Below, one piece after another: positions 1 through 7,261 of a stretch of 12,256 nucleotides of DNA; position 1 is the stretch's first letter, and each line of letters opens with the position of its first letter. The translations under genes and the position numbers were made by a program. Under the pieces are notes generated by a model, which saw only the letters and a program-made list of their open reading frames with translations, was not told where the DNA came from and made no database searches. The stretch is taken from contig CAMWVM010000023.1 of the NCBI GenBank assembly GCA_947177715.1, positions 1 to 12,256 of the forward strand, given 5' to 3'. Source of the stretch: an uncultured Ruminococcus sp. (GTDB lineage Bacteria; Bacillota; Clostridia; Oscillospirales; Ruminococcaceae).

Positions 1-1016
1 CTGTAGCAGTGCTTTATGCCGTGAAGTGCATAAAAGATTTGGGTATTCCCATAAAAGACAATTTCCGTGTTATTTTCGGAGGAAATGAGGAGGGTGGCTG
101 TCAGGACATTGAATATTATGAAAGACAAGAAAAGTTTCCTCCCATGGTTTTCACTCCTGACGGTACATTTCCCGTTCTTAACTGTGAAAAAGGCATGGTT
201 CATCTGAATTTTTCAGGAAAAGTTAATATGCATGGCAAAAGTGATTTTGAAGTCAAAAGCATAAAAGGCGGAACTGTAATAAATGCAATTCCAGATAAAG
301 CAAAGTGCATATGCAAAGGTATATCAGCAGATGATTTAGCAAAAGCATTTGAAATGATGAATACAGACTGTGACATTGACATTGAAGACGATGAAGAAAT
401 ATCTTTTGTTATAACAGGAAAATCTGCTCACGGATCAAGACCTGAGCGTGGAGAAAATGCTGTAACAGCTTTACTGAAGATGTTAGCTTATCTTGGTTGC
501 AAAGATGCAGAAAAGCTGGCAATGCTCTTCCCTCATGGAGAATGCAACGGAAAATCTGCGGGATTGGGATTCTCAGATAATGTTTCTGGTGAAATGACCT
601 GTGCGTTGACGATATTAAACTTTGACGGCAAAAATATTATCGGCGGAATTGATATCCGTTTTCCGATAGACAAAACGTTAGAGCAAATTTCAAATATAAT
701 TAAAGTTTCTTTGAAAAAATCTGACATGCTTGTTACCAATATTGACGGTATGGAGCCTCATTATGTACCTGAGGACAGCCCGCTTGTAAAGGCTCTCCTT
801 GAAGTATATCGTGATGTCAAAGGCGAAGATGGAGAATGTCTTGCTGAGGGTGGCATAACTTATGTTCATAATACCGAGGGCGGCGTTGCTTTCGGCGCAG
901 AATTCCCTGAAGAACAAAACAACATGCACGGCGCAGATGAGCACATTTCTATTGAAACATTTAAATATAATCTAAATATGTATGCTAATGCTATTGTTAA
1001 AATATGCGGAGAATAG
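1..1016 (+). CDS. M20-family dipeptidase (PepV/Sapep type), 5'-truncated by window edge
   Basis: Partial gene. The frame is open to the left edge (codons for Val-Ala precede the GTG at 9), so the true start lies outside. The visible 337 or so residues match the C-terminal two thirds of the PepV/Sapep group of M20 metallopeptidases, cytoplasmic di-zinc or manganese dipeptidases of about 450-470 residues. Counting from the GTG at 9, NEEGG at residues 26-30 carries the catalytic general-base Glu and a metal-ligand Glu. Asp51 in FTPDGTFP is the next expected ligand. SAHGSRPERG (His141) is the lid-domain His that enters the active site. MHGADEH near the end (His307) supplies the last metal ligand. 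The HxD motif of the family must lie upstream of the window. The gene probably shares a transcript with the YfhO gene, which begins 46-58 bases later. No truncation or frameshift is seen inside the visible part. Confidence 0.9.
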   Translation, partial: VAVLYAVKCIKDLGIPIKDNFRVIFGGNEEGGCQDIEYYERQEKFPPMVFTPDGTFPVLNCEKGMVHLNFSGKVNMHGKSDFEVKSIKGGTVINAIPDKAKCICKGISADDLAKAFEMMNTDCDIDIEDDEEISFVITGKSAHGSRPERGENAVTALLKMLAYLGCKDAEKLAMLFPHGECNGKSAGLGFSDNVSGEMTCALTILNFDGKNIIGGIDIRFPIDKTLEQISNIIKVSLKKSDMLVTNIDGMEPHYVPEDSPLVKALLEVYRDVKGEDGECLAEGGITYVHNTEGGVAFGAEFPEEQNNMHGADEHISIETFKYNLNMYANAIVKICGE

Positions 1017-1035
1017 ATTAAGATAAGATTAAAAA

Positions 1036-1063
1036 AGGAGGATGTGCTTCCTATCGGAAGTAA
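1036..1063 (+). promoter_or_regulatory. Unusual ribosome-binding region: SD plus hairpin before the YfhO gene
   Basis: A perfect AGGAGG (1036-1041) directly abuts an in-frame ATG at 1042, which is too close to serve it. The next in-frame ATGs are at 1063 (21 bases away) and 1075 (33 bases away). Between the SD and 1063 lies an inverted repeat, CTTCC (1047-1051) with GGAAG (1056-1060), loop TATC. It can be extended by a G-U and a T-A pair to 1045-1062. Folding would place ATG 1063 next to the base of the stem, three bases past the SD. This is the main reason for preferring the start at 1063. Confidence 0.5.
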
Positions 1064-3777
1064 TGGTCATTAATATGAAAAGACAGACAAAAAACACGGT
1101 TTCCAAAAAGAAAGACACACAGCCGCCAAGCAGTTCGGCAAAAAACAAGGTATTAAATATTCTGCCTTTTGCTTTTCCACCGATTTTAGTCATGTGTATT
1201 ATATTATACGCTTATTATGTTGGGTACCTCTATCCGTTTGGTGAAGGAAGCGTTTCATGGTGTGATATGAATCAGCAGACCATTCCGCTTATGATAGACT
1301 TTAAGGATATATTAGACGGAAAGAGCAGTATGTTTCTTAATTTTGAAAATGCCGGTGGAATGAATTTCTGGGGCGTATTCTTTTTCTTTCTTTCAAGTCC
1401 CTTTACGTTCTTAGTAAAGTTTGTGGAAAAGTCTAATATAATACTTTTTGTAAATATCCTTGTAATGCTTAAGATGATGACCGCATCTCTTACCGCAATG
1501 ATATACTTCAAAACCTGTCACAAGCAGCTTGACACATTCATTGCAGTTATCATTAGCTTTATGTATGGCGTATGCGGTTACGGCATGATATTTTATCAAA
1601 ATATTATATGGCTTGATATGATGTATCTTTTACCTTTGCTTTTGCTTTCCCTTAATTTAATGGTGAATAAGGGCAAGGTTTTGCCTTATGTAATAGTTCT
1701 TGCAGCAACTGTTATAGTCAACTATTACATAAGCTATATGATGGTTGTGTTCCTGCTTCTTTTTATGGGAATTTATGTGCTTATGCACAGTAAAAGCGAA
1801 ACAAAAGAAGCATGCGTTCACTTTCTCGGAGGCTCTCTGGCGGCTGCATTAATATCCGCAATTGTTTGGATTCCTTGCTTTATGCAATATCTTACTTCAG
1901 GCAGAGGCGAATCAATTATTGAAAACATTGCCAACTCAAAGTTTATTACAGATTATTATACGACCCTGCCCCTTGTTTTCTGCACAGCCTTTGTTTTTGT
2001 AACGGTTATTATAAATGCTTTCAGCGGTGTAAAAAGAGAAAAAGAACAGAATATGTATCTTTATCTTTTTATTCTAACTTTAATTCCATTAATCATTGAA
2101 CCCATAAATAAAATGTGGCATACGGGAAGTTACATGTCATTCCCTATGAGATATGGTTTTATTACAATGTTCTTGGGTCTTGTATGCTGTGCAGGTTTTT
2201 TAAGTAAAAAGCCGATATTTAGAGGTAACACTCACTTGCTAATATCTCTTGCCATTTCAGGTATAATGATTTATATCTACATTACATTCAGTCAACAATA
2301 TATAACAGACAACTATCAGACTCTGACTAATTACACACAGACTCTTTGGGGAAATGAGGGTTCTTTCCGTGGTCTTTTGCAGTTATTCGTGATTACAGTT
2401 GTATGCTATGGGGTTATATATCTGTTATATAAACACGGATTTATGCTTAAACAGGTTTTTGTGGTGCTTATTTGTATTGTTGCTCTTGCTGAAACCTATT
2501 CTAATGCAAGAATATATATGCTTTCACCATCACAAAATAACCCACATAACGTCCAATCTCAGCAATCAGCACTTGAACTGGCAGACAAGATTGAGGACGA
2601 CAGCTTTTACAGGGTAAAAACCTCGTCAAAATTATTTGATTATAACCTTGTGGGAAGTTTGGGATATCCGTCATTGAGCCACTATACATCGCTGACTGAT
2701 GAAGACTATATGTTTACTATGAAACGCTTAGGCTATACCTCAGTTTGGATGGAAATAGGCTCATGCGGAGGAACATCGCTGACTGACGCTTTGCTGTGTG
2801 CAGATTATGAAATAACAGATAATCTTGACCAAAGAGAAACGGTTTACACTAATAACAGATATCACATTCAGAAAACTGACAGAAACACAGGACTGGGGCT
2901 TGTAACATCCCAAGGCCTTACAGATAAAGAGGAAATACCAGAGGGCTATGAACGTTCTGATGTTCAGAAATATCTATACTCCTCGCTTTTTGGAAGTGAT
3001 GATGCAGTAATAAAATATGATTATGTTTCAAAAAGCGATTCTCTTTCCATAGGCGGTAATTACAACTTTTCAGGTTCAGGAAGTTTATTTTATAACATAA
3101 ACGTTTCAGGCCGACAAAAACTATATTTTGATTGCTTCGATAAACTGACAAACAACTTGAGCGAGCCTATTTACAACAGTTTCTCGGTAACTGTAAACGG
3201 CACGACCATTCAATCAAGCTATCCTTATAATAAAAATAACGGAGTGCTCTATCTGGGCGAATTTGAAAATGAACAAGTTGCGATTCAAGTAAATCTACAG
3301 AAAAATATCTCCTGTTCATCATTTGGTGTTTTTGGTATTGATGAAAATGCTCTTGATACAGCCTTGAATAATACAAGCTATGTAGATTTTAAGCGTGATG
3401 GTGGAACACTGACCGGAAGCTGTAATGCTAACGCAGGAGAATCGTGTTTCCTCAGCGTTCCTTATAACGATGGATTTAAAATTAAAATAAACGGAGAAAA
3501 GATAGACTATCAAAAAGCATTCTCTTCATTTATTTCATTCCCTTTACAGGAAGGAGAAAACAATATCGTTGTAACATACATGCCAAAAGGCTTTGCTGCA
3601 GGCTTAATTGTTACGATCATAGGAATAGGTCTGACAGCAGCATATGTGATTTTTAGAAAGAAAATTGTATATTCAGATACGCTGAAAAGCGTTTCTCACA
3701 GTATTGTGATAACAATCTCCATTGTTGCTATATGCCTTATATATGCAGTTCCAGTTCTTATTAATATATTGATGTAA
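1063..3777 (+). CDS. YfhO-family multi-pass membrane protein
   Basis: Large polytopic membrane protein of about 904 residues, the usual size for the YfhO family (GT-C-like fold). In Bacillus and Listeria, YfhO-type proteins transfer a sugar from undecaprenyl phosphate to lipoteichoic acid outside the membrane, working with a CsbB-type glycosyltransferase. The exact substrate here is unknown. A basic, Lys/Ser-rich cytoplasmic N-terminus is followed by a first membrane segment. The family's extracytoplasmic motif then appears as SWCDMNQQ, with Asp and Gln at residues 75 and 78 counted from ATG 1042. About ten more hydrophobic segments run to roughly residue 480. A large soluble region of about 350 residues includes YPSLSHYTSL. 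The typical tail, YNDGF followed by a beta-rich stretch and a Gly-rich membrane segment, and a final C-terminal membrane segment close the protein. The start is uncertain (1042, 1063 or 1075). 1063 is chosen for the SD/hairpin geometry, and 1075 is the main alternative. No CsbB-like partner gene is in the window. Confidence 0.88.
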   Translation: MVINMKRQTKNTVSKKKDTQPPSSSAKNKVLNILPFAFPPILVMCIILYAYYVGYLYPFGEGSVSWCDMNQQTIPLMIDFKDILDGKSSMFLNFENAGGMNFWGVFFFFLSSPFTFLVKFVEKSNIILFVNILVMLKMMTASLTAMIYFKTCHKQLDTFIAVIISFMYGVCGYGMIFYQNIIWLDMMYLLPLLLLSLNLMVNKGKVLPYVIVLAATVIVNYYISYMMVVFLLLFMGIYVLMHSKSETKEACVHFLGGSLAAALISAIVWIPCFMQYLTSGRGESIIENIANSKFITDYYTTLPLVFCTAFVFVTVIINAFSGVKREKEQNMYLYLFILTLIPLIIEPINKMWHTGSYMSFPMRYGFITMFLGLVCCAGFLSKKPIFRGNTHLLISLAISGIMIYIYITFSQQYITDNYQTLTNYTQTLWGNEGSFRGLLQLFVITVVCYGVIYLLYKHGFMLKQVFVVLICIVALAETYSNARIYMLSPSQNNPHNVQSQQSALELADKIEDDSFYRVKTSSKLFDYNLVGSLGYPSLSHYTSLTDEDYMFTMKRLGYTSVWMEIGSCGGTSLTDALLCADYEITDNLDQRETVYTNNRYHIQKTDRNTGLGLVTSQGLTDKEEIPEGYERSDVQKYLYSSLFGSDDAVIKYDYVSKSDSLSIGGNYNFSGSGSLFYNINVSGRQKLYFDCFDKLTNNLSEPIYNSFSVTVNGTTIQSSYPYNKNNGVLYLGEFENEQVAIQVNLQKNISCSSFGVFGIDENALDTALNNTSYVDFKRDGGTLTGSCNANAGESCFLSVPYNDGFKIKINGEKIDYQKAFSSFISFPLQEGENNIVVTYMPKGFAAGLIVTIIGIGLTAAYVIFRKKIVYSDTLKSVSHSIVITISIVAICLIYAVPVLINILM

Positions 3778-3815
3778 AAAATACCGTTCGGTTTTTATCC
3801 GAACGGTATTTTTTT
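3778..3815. terminator. Bidirectional intrinsic terminator between convergent genes
   Basis: A perfect 14-bp stem (3778-3791 with 3799-3812) containing ATACCGTTCGG closes a 7-base loop. It is followed by a T run (3809-3815) on the + strand and preceded by an A run (3776-3781) that becomes a U run on the - strand. It sits in the 46-base gap between the stop codons of the YfhO gene (+) and the L,D-transpeptidase gene (-), so it can terminate both transcripts. Confidence 0.93.
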
Positions 3816-3823
3816 ATTTGTCA

Positions 3824-5293
3824 TTAGTAATACATAACTACAGGAGTATCATATTCAACGTTGTCGTAAATGTATTTTGCACTTTCCAGTGTCATGTTGA
3901 TACATCCGTGAGAACCGTTGTATTTATATATTTCGCCGCCAACAGCCGTTCCTCGCCACTGTGAATCGTGGAGTCCAATACCACAGAGTGAAACGTTATT
4001 CCAATAAGAACAGGTCGTATCCCAACGTTCTCCATCCGAGTTGCTTGATTTCATACGGAAGTTTGTTTGCTTATCCCAAAGCTTATATACTCCGGGGAGA
4101 GTAGTTCTTGCAGCTGACGTTGTCTGTCCTGAAACTATACCGCATTCCCAAAGTTTCTTGCCGTTTTTATAATACCACAAAGTCTGATTAGTCAAATCAA
4201 TTTCAATATAAGTATTTCCTATATCGCTGTCAGCAGTACGGGCACCTTTCATTCCGGTATAAACAAAACTGCCATCCTGATAATAAATAGGTTCAACCTT
4301 TGCGTCCTTGCCTTTTTTAATAAGATCCAAAAGCTGATCACAGGTTTCGTCTTTGTAAATCCACCAGCCATATCTTGCGTCGTCACTTATTGGAACTGTT
4401 ATGTTACCCTGAAGCGTTGCCTTGAATTTTCTCTCGGTATTATATGTATCATACTTTTTAGCAAGTGTTTCAACATATTTCGCTACTTTATCTTTATCAA
4501 CTGTAACATTGCCTTTTTTATCCACCTTAACCATATCCATAAGCTTTTCGCCTGTAAAAGTTTCGGTAGTATAGTCAAAGTCATATTCAATCTTCATGCT
4601 ATACATCTGATTTAGCTTGTCAAATTGTGCCTTAAGGTTTTCTGACTTTACTTTAGGCTCAATATAACAACCTGAGTCTACGGCATTGATATTAAAATTC
4701 CCTTCATCAAGCTGAGAAGAAACATATTTTATCAGCTTGTCAATATCCAGCTCATCACCCTGAACAGCATCTTTTATTATATATTTGTTATCTTGAAATA
4801 CAATTTCAGCATTCTTGTTCTTTTCCTTGCCAAAATCAGTAGATTTTAATGTTGACTCAAGCTTTTTTGAATCATATGCAGAATTGCCTTTAATGGTAAA
4901 ATGCTTTTCATTAAAAATGCCTTTATACCATTTTTCAGTTTTAACCTTGTCATAAATCTCTTTTACTTTGTCAGATGTATCACTGGTAAAACCTAGGTTT
5001 TTTACAGGTATGCTAACTGTTGAACCGTCATGCTTTATAATAACAAGATCACTTGGTATATCAAGAGATTCAAAAAGAGAAACTGCTTCGCTCAAGCTCT
5101 GACCGCTAACATTTACATCATTGATAAATGTGTTCGGAATAAACTTGTTTTTATATTTTGAATTTCCAACAACTAAAGCTGTAATTAAAAAAGCAATAAT
5201 TAAAACTAAAATACAAATAGTTAATATAAGCGGAATAATATATGGTTTTCTTTTTGTTTTTTTCTGACGTTTTGTTGCTGTTTTTGTTGCCAT
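3824..5293 (-). CDS. Membrane-anchored L,D-transpeptidase (YkuD domain with VanW-type peptidoglycan-binding repeats)
   Basis: A 489-residue cell-wall enzyme that would form 3-3 cross-links (or attach other acceptors) in peptidoglycan outside the membrane. Residues 1-17 are Lys/Arg-rich and cytoplasmic. Residues 18-43 form one membrane helix. Residues 50-340 look like two copies of the putative peptidoglycan-binding domain found before YkuD domains in Enterococcus faecium Ldt-type proteins; NVSGQSLSEA at 61-70 is typical of the first. The YkuD catalytic domain spans about 360-489. IGLHDS carries His442, and SHGCIN carries His462 and the nucleophile Cys464, so the catalytic residues are intact. 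An AAAGGA SD lies 8 bases before the ATG, and the gene has its own promoter upstream. It is monocistronic, bounded downstream by the bidirectional terminator. L,D-transpeptidases of this type are insensitive to most penicillins but usually inhibited by carbapenems (family knowledge). Confidence 0.93.
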   Translation of the reverse strand: MATKTATKRQKKTKRKPYIIPLILTICILVLIIAFLITALVVGNSKYKNKFIPNTFINDVNVSGQSLSEAVSLFESLDIPSDLVIIKHDGSTVSIPVKNLGFTSDTSDKVKEIYDKVKTEKWYKGIFNEKHFTIKGNSAYDSKKLESTLKSTDFGKEKNKNAEIVFQDNKYIIKDAVQGDELDIDKLIKYVSSQLDEGNFNINAVDSGCYIEPKVKSENLKAQFDKLNQMYSMKIEYDFDYTTETFTGEKLMDMVKVDKKGNVTVDKDKVAKYVETLAKKYDTYNTERKFKATLQGNITVPISDDARYGWWIYKDETCDQLLDLIKKGKDAKVEPIYYQDGSFVYTGMKGARTADSDIGNTYIEIDLTNQTLWYYKNGKKLWECGIVSGQTTSAARTTLPGVYKLWDKQTNFRMKSSNSDGERWDTTCSYWNNVSLCGIGLHDSQWRGTAVGGEIYKYNGSHGCINMTLESAKYIYDNVEYDTPVVMYY

Positions 5294-5323
5294 TTAATAA
5301 ATCCTTTCTATATTTTTTCTTTA

Positions 5324-5352
5324 ATTATATCACAACTAAATTACCATTTCAA
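5324..5352 (-). promoter_or_regulatory. Sigma-A-type promoter for the L,D-transpeptidase gene
   Basis: On the - strand, a TTGAAA -35 box (5352-5347) and a perfect TATAAT -10 box (5329-5324) are separated by exactly 17 bases. The -10 is preceded by TGA, making it an extended -10 (TGnTATAAT). Transcription would start near 5317, giving a leader of about 24 bases before the ATG at 5293. No operator-like palindrome overlaps it, which fits a constitutive housekeeping promoter. Confidence 0.82.
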
Positions 5353-5385
5353 TAGCATTTTAAAAATGTAAAAAATTTTATATAC

Positions 5386-5426
5386 AACTAATTAATGCGT
5401 AACCAAAAGTTACGCATTAATTAGTT
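5386..5426 (-). terminator. Long perfect hairpin at the end of the five-gene operon, probable terminator
   Basis: Perfect 18-bp arms (5386-5403 and 5409-5426) close a 5-base loop. The right arm includes two of the three bases of the GH5 gene's TAA stop. On the - strand the hairpin is followed by GTATATAAAATTTTTT, so the U run is T-rich but displaced by about ten bases. That makes it a less than canonical intrinsic terminator; it could also protect the 3' end of the mRNA. It separates the glucan operon from the transpeptidase promoter. Confidence 0.7.
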
Positions 5427-6567
5427 ATTTTACACATTCTATCATTGCATTAACCAGTGCAGACGTCTTCCACTCAGCCGGTGCCTGCCTGTCCATGAGT
5501 CCAAAATTCTCCCCGCTTCCTACGAAGCTGCCGTTATCCCACCAAATGCATGGAATACCATAGCTTTTTGCCGCAGAAATATAATACTTTGAACATTCAA
5601 TTCTGTCCTCTAAGTTATCCTTATTAACACATCCGAATTCACCAATTATAACAGGAATATCCTGACTAAGGAACATAGAATCCAGATTTAAGAGCAGACT
5701 ATCTATGGAAACAGCATCTGAATTTGCGTCGAACTTATCAGTTCCCTTTGTATCAAGCGCAAATGAATATGGAAGATAGCCATGTACAGAAATAATAATT
5801 TTATTATCATTTTCAGGAATCTTAATGGCCTGAAGACTTGAGCTTTGTGAAGATGCAGCATATCCAGTGATCATTAAATGACGCTTGCTATTATTCCCCC
5901 CTGAATTTCTCACGGTATCATAAAATACCTGCTCATATTCATTTATAATTTCCTGTGCTTCAGGAGTACCTCCCGTCCATTCCATTGCTGTATCACGAAG
6001 TCTTGGTTCATTAAGTCCTTCAAAAATAAGATGTTCGTCATATCCTTTAAATTCTTCAGCGATTTGTTCCCAAAGCGCTTTTAACTGCTTAATATCTTCA
6101 TCCTTATTTTCTTTCGTTGGATAATACCATTCTTCATGATGAGTGTTAAGAATTACAAACATATCATTGTTAATGCCATAGTCTACAACTTCTTTTACTC
6201 TTGCCATCCATTCAGGATCAACATTATAATCGCTGTCCATGTGACTGTCCCATGTAACAGGAATTCTTACTACATTAAACCCTGTGTTTTTCAGGAGGGC
6301 AAACATATCTTCCCGAGTTTTTGCATTTCCCCATGAAGTTTCAGCAGCAAGTCCTTCGGCTCCGGTTGCGTCAAGAGTATTACCCAAGTTCCAGCCTATT
6401 TTCATTTCTGCTACAAGCTCTTTTGCCGATATATCACGAATTTCCATGGCCTTTTCCTCTATTTTGTTATTGTCCTTTGACTCTTCGGCACTATTAGAAC
6501 AGCCAGTAAAACAGCACAGTCCCATTGCTAAACAAGTAATAAGTGTAATAATTTTATTTAATTTCAT
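5425..6567 (-). CDS. GH5 endo-beta-glucanase lipoprotein (subfamily 4-like)
   Basis: A 380-residue glycoside hydrolase family 5 enzyme (retaining mechanism), predicted to cut internal beta-1,4 bonds in cellulose-type, mixed-linkage or xyloglucan chains. A lipoprotein signal peptide (residues 1-22) ends in FTG-Cys23, so the mature protein should be lipid-anchored on the outer face of the membrane. A short acidic, Asn-rich linker follows, then the catalytic barrel from about residue 45. GWNLGNTLDA is at 58-67, Arg101 in RIPVTW, and His143-His144. The acid/base is Glu187 in FEGLNEPR, with His262 and Tyr264 in SVHGY. The nucleophile is Glu310 in IIGEFG, followed by Trp343 in WWDNG. All expected catalytic residues are present. 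No carbohydrate-binding module or dockerin is attached. The SD AAGGGA lies 8 bases before the ATG, inside the 16-base gap after the PHP gene. It is the last gene of the operon. The subfamily assignment is from remembered motif patterns; exact substrate specificity cannot be read from the sequence. Confidence 0.92.
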   Translation of the reverse strand: MKLNKIITLITCLAMGLCCFTGCSNSAEESKDNNKIEEKAMEIRDISAKELVAEMKIGWNLGNTLDATGAEGLAAETSWGNAKTREDMFALLKNTGFNVVRIPVTWDSHMDSDYNVDPEWMARVKEVVDYGINNDMFVILNTHHEEWYYPTKENKDEDIKQLKALWEQIAEEFKGYDEHLIFEGLNEPRLRDTAMEWTGGTPEAQEIINEYEQVFYDTVRNSGGNNSKRHLMITGYAASSQSSSLQAIKIPENDNKIIISVHGYLPYSFALDTKGTDKFDANSDAVSIDSLLLNLDSMFLSQDIPVIIGEFGCVNKDNLEDRIECSKYYISAAKSYGIPCIWWDNGSFVGSGENFGLMDRQAPAEWKTSALVNAMIECVK

Positions 6568-6583
6568 AGAATCATCCCTTAAT

Positions 6584-7261
6584 TTAATCCGGTATAATAA
6601 TACCTGAAAGTGTTCTGTTTCTTACTGCGTTAATGTAATCTTTAATATCTTCAAACGGAGTTTCAGACAACACACCGCTTAATCGTGCGGAGGAAAGATG
6701 ATGATTGTCACTTCCGGCAGTCTGCGGCAAATCATACTGCTGTGCATACCAAAGAGCACGTTCATTAAACTCTTCCTTTTTATTTCCTGCGTTATAAACC
6801 TCAACACCGTCGACCCAGTTGGGCATTAGCTTTATTTCTTTAATATAATCGGCTTCTCTGAATGGGTGGGCGTGAACAACAATTCCGCCTGCGTCATGCA
6901 CACGCTTGATGTATTCGTAAACGCTTATATCCATAACATTGTTATTCTGATAAAGCCAGTCCAAGTCCACACCGTAAGTTAGCAAATCTGCTCCAAAATA
7001 AGTATATTCGATGCCAAAGAAAACCTTAAGACCTATTTTTTCTCCCTCTTCTCTGGCATTTTCATAACCTTTACAAAATTGCCTTACACGGTCATACCAA
7101 TCATAATAGTTATGAATAGCACTATTACCATTGAAAAAATGATCAGTAACAATTATTCCGTCGTAACCCTCGTCTTTGTATCTTCTTGCCTGTTCCGAAC
7201 CGCTTGCAGTAGCGCAGCCGCTTGCTTCGGCAGTGTGCAGATGTGTTTCGTATTTATACAT
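6584..7261 (-). CDS. PHP-domain metal-dependent phosphoesterase-like protein
   Basis: A 225-residue stand-alone PHP-domain protein. The PHP fold binds two or three metal ions and hydrolyses phosphate esters in proteins such as histidinol phosphatase and YciV-type enzymes. The motifs are complete: HLH at residues 7-9, TDH (Asp40, His41) at 39-41, Glu85 in GIEYT, HAH (His130, His132) at 130-132 and GSDNHH (Asp185, His187) at 183-188. There are no extra domains, signal peptide or membrane segments, so it should be cytoplasmic. Its ATG overlaps the stop of the epimerase gene by one base (TAATG on the - strand), with an AGAGG SD 9 bases upstream inside the epimerase gene, indicating translational coupling. 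The substrate is unknown. The position in a glucan-use operon suggests, but does not show, a sugar-phosphate or nucleotide substrate. Confidence 0.88.
   Translation of the reverse strand: MYKYETHLHTAEASGCATASGSEQARRYKDEGYDGIIVTDHFFNGNSAIHNYYDWYDRVRQFCKGYENAREEGEKIGLKVFFGIEYTYFGADLLTYGVDLDWLYQNNNVMDISVYEYIKRVHDAGGIVVHAHPFREADYIKEIKLMPNWVDGVEVYNAGNKKEEFNERALWYAQQYDLPQTAGSDNHHLSSARLSGVLSETPFEDIKDYINAVRNRTLSGIIIPD

Noticed and set aside
1042..1044. ATG 1042 as the start of the YfhO gene
   Set aside because: It gives the longest frame, but it directly abuts the SD with no spacer, so initiation there is implausible. The extra residues (MCFLSEV) do not look like the basic N-terminus usual in this family.
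2690..2795. Repeated CGCTGACTGA segments within the YfhO gene
   Set aside because: Only a short shared stretch encoding SLTD in both places, within one intact reading frame. It is too short to be a meaningful repeat.
5294..5424. Small RNA or riboswitch in the gap before the L,D-transpeptidase gene
   Set aside because: The 131 bases are fully explained by the operon-end hairpin, an AT-rich stretch, the promoter and a leader of about 24 bases. No conserved riboswitch core or further stem was recognised.
5425..6567. GH5 enzyme as a beta-mannanase, by analogy with R. albus epimerase clusters
   Set aside because: The motifs GWNLGNTLDA, RIPVTW and SVHGYLPYSFAL fit the GH5_4 endoglucanase/xyloglucanase pattern better than GH5_7 or GH5_8 mannanases.
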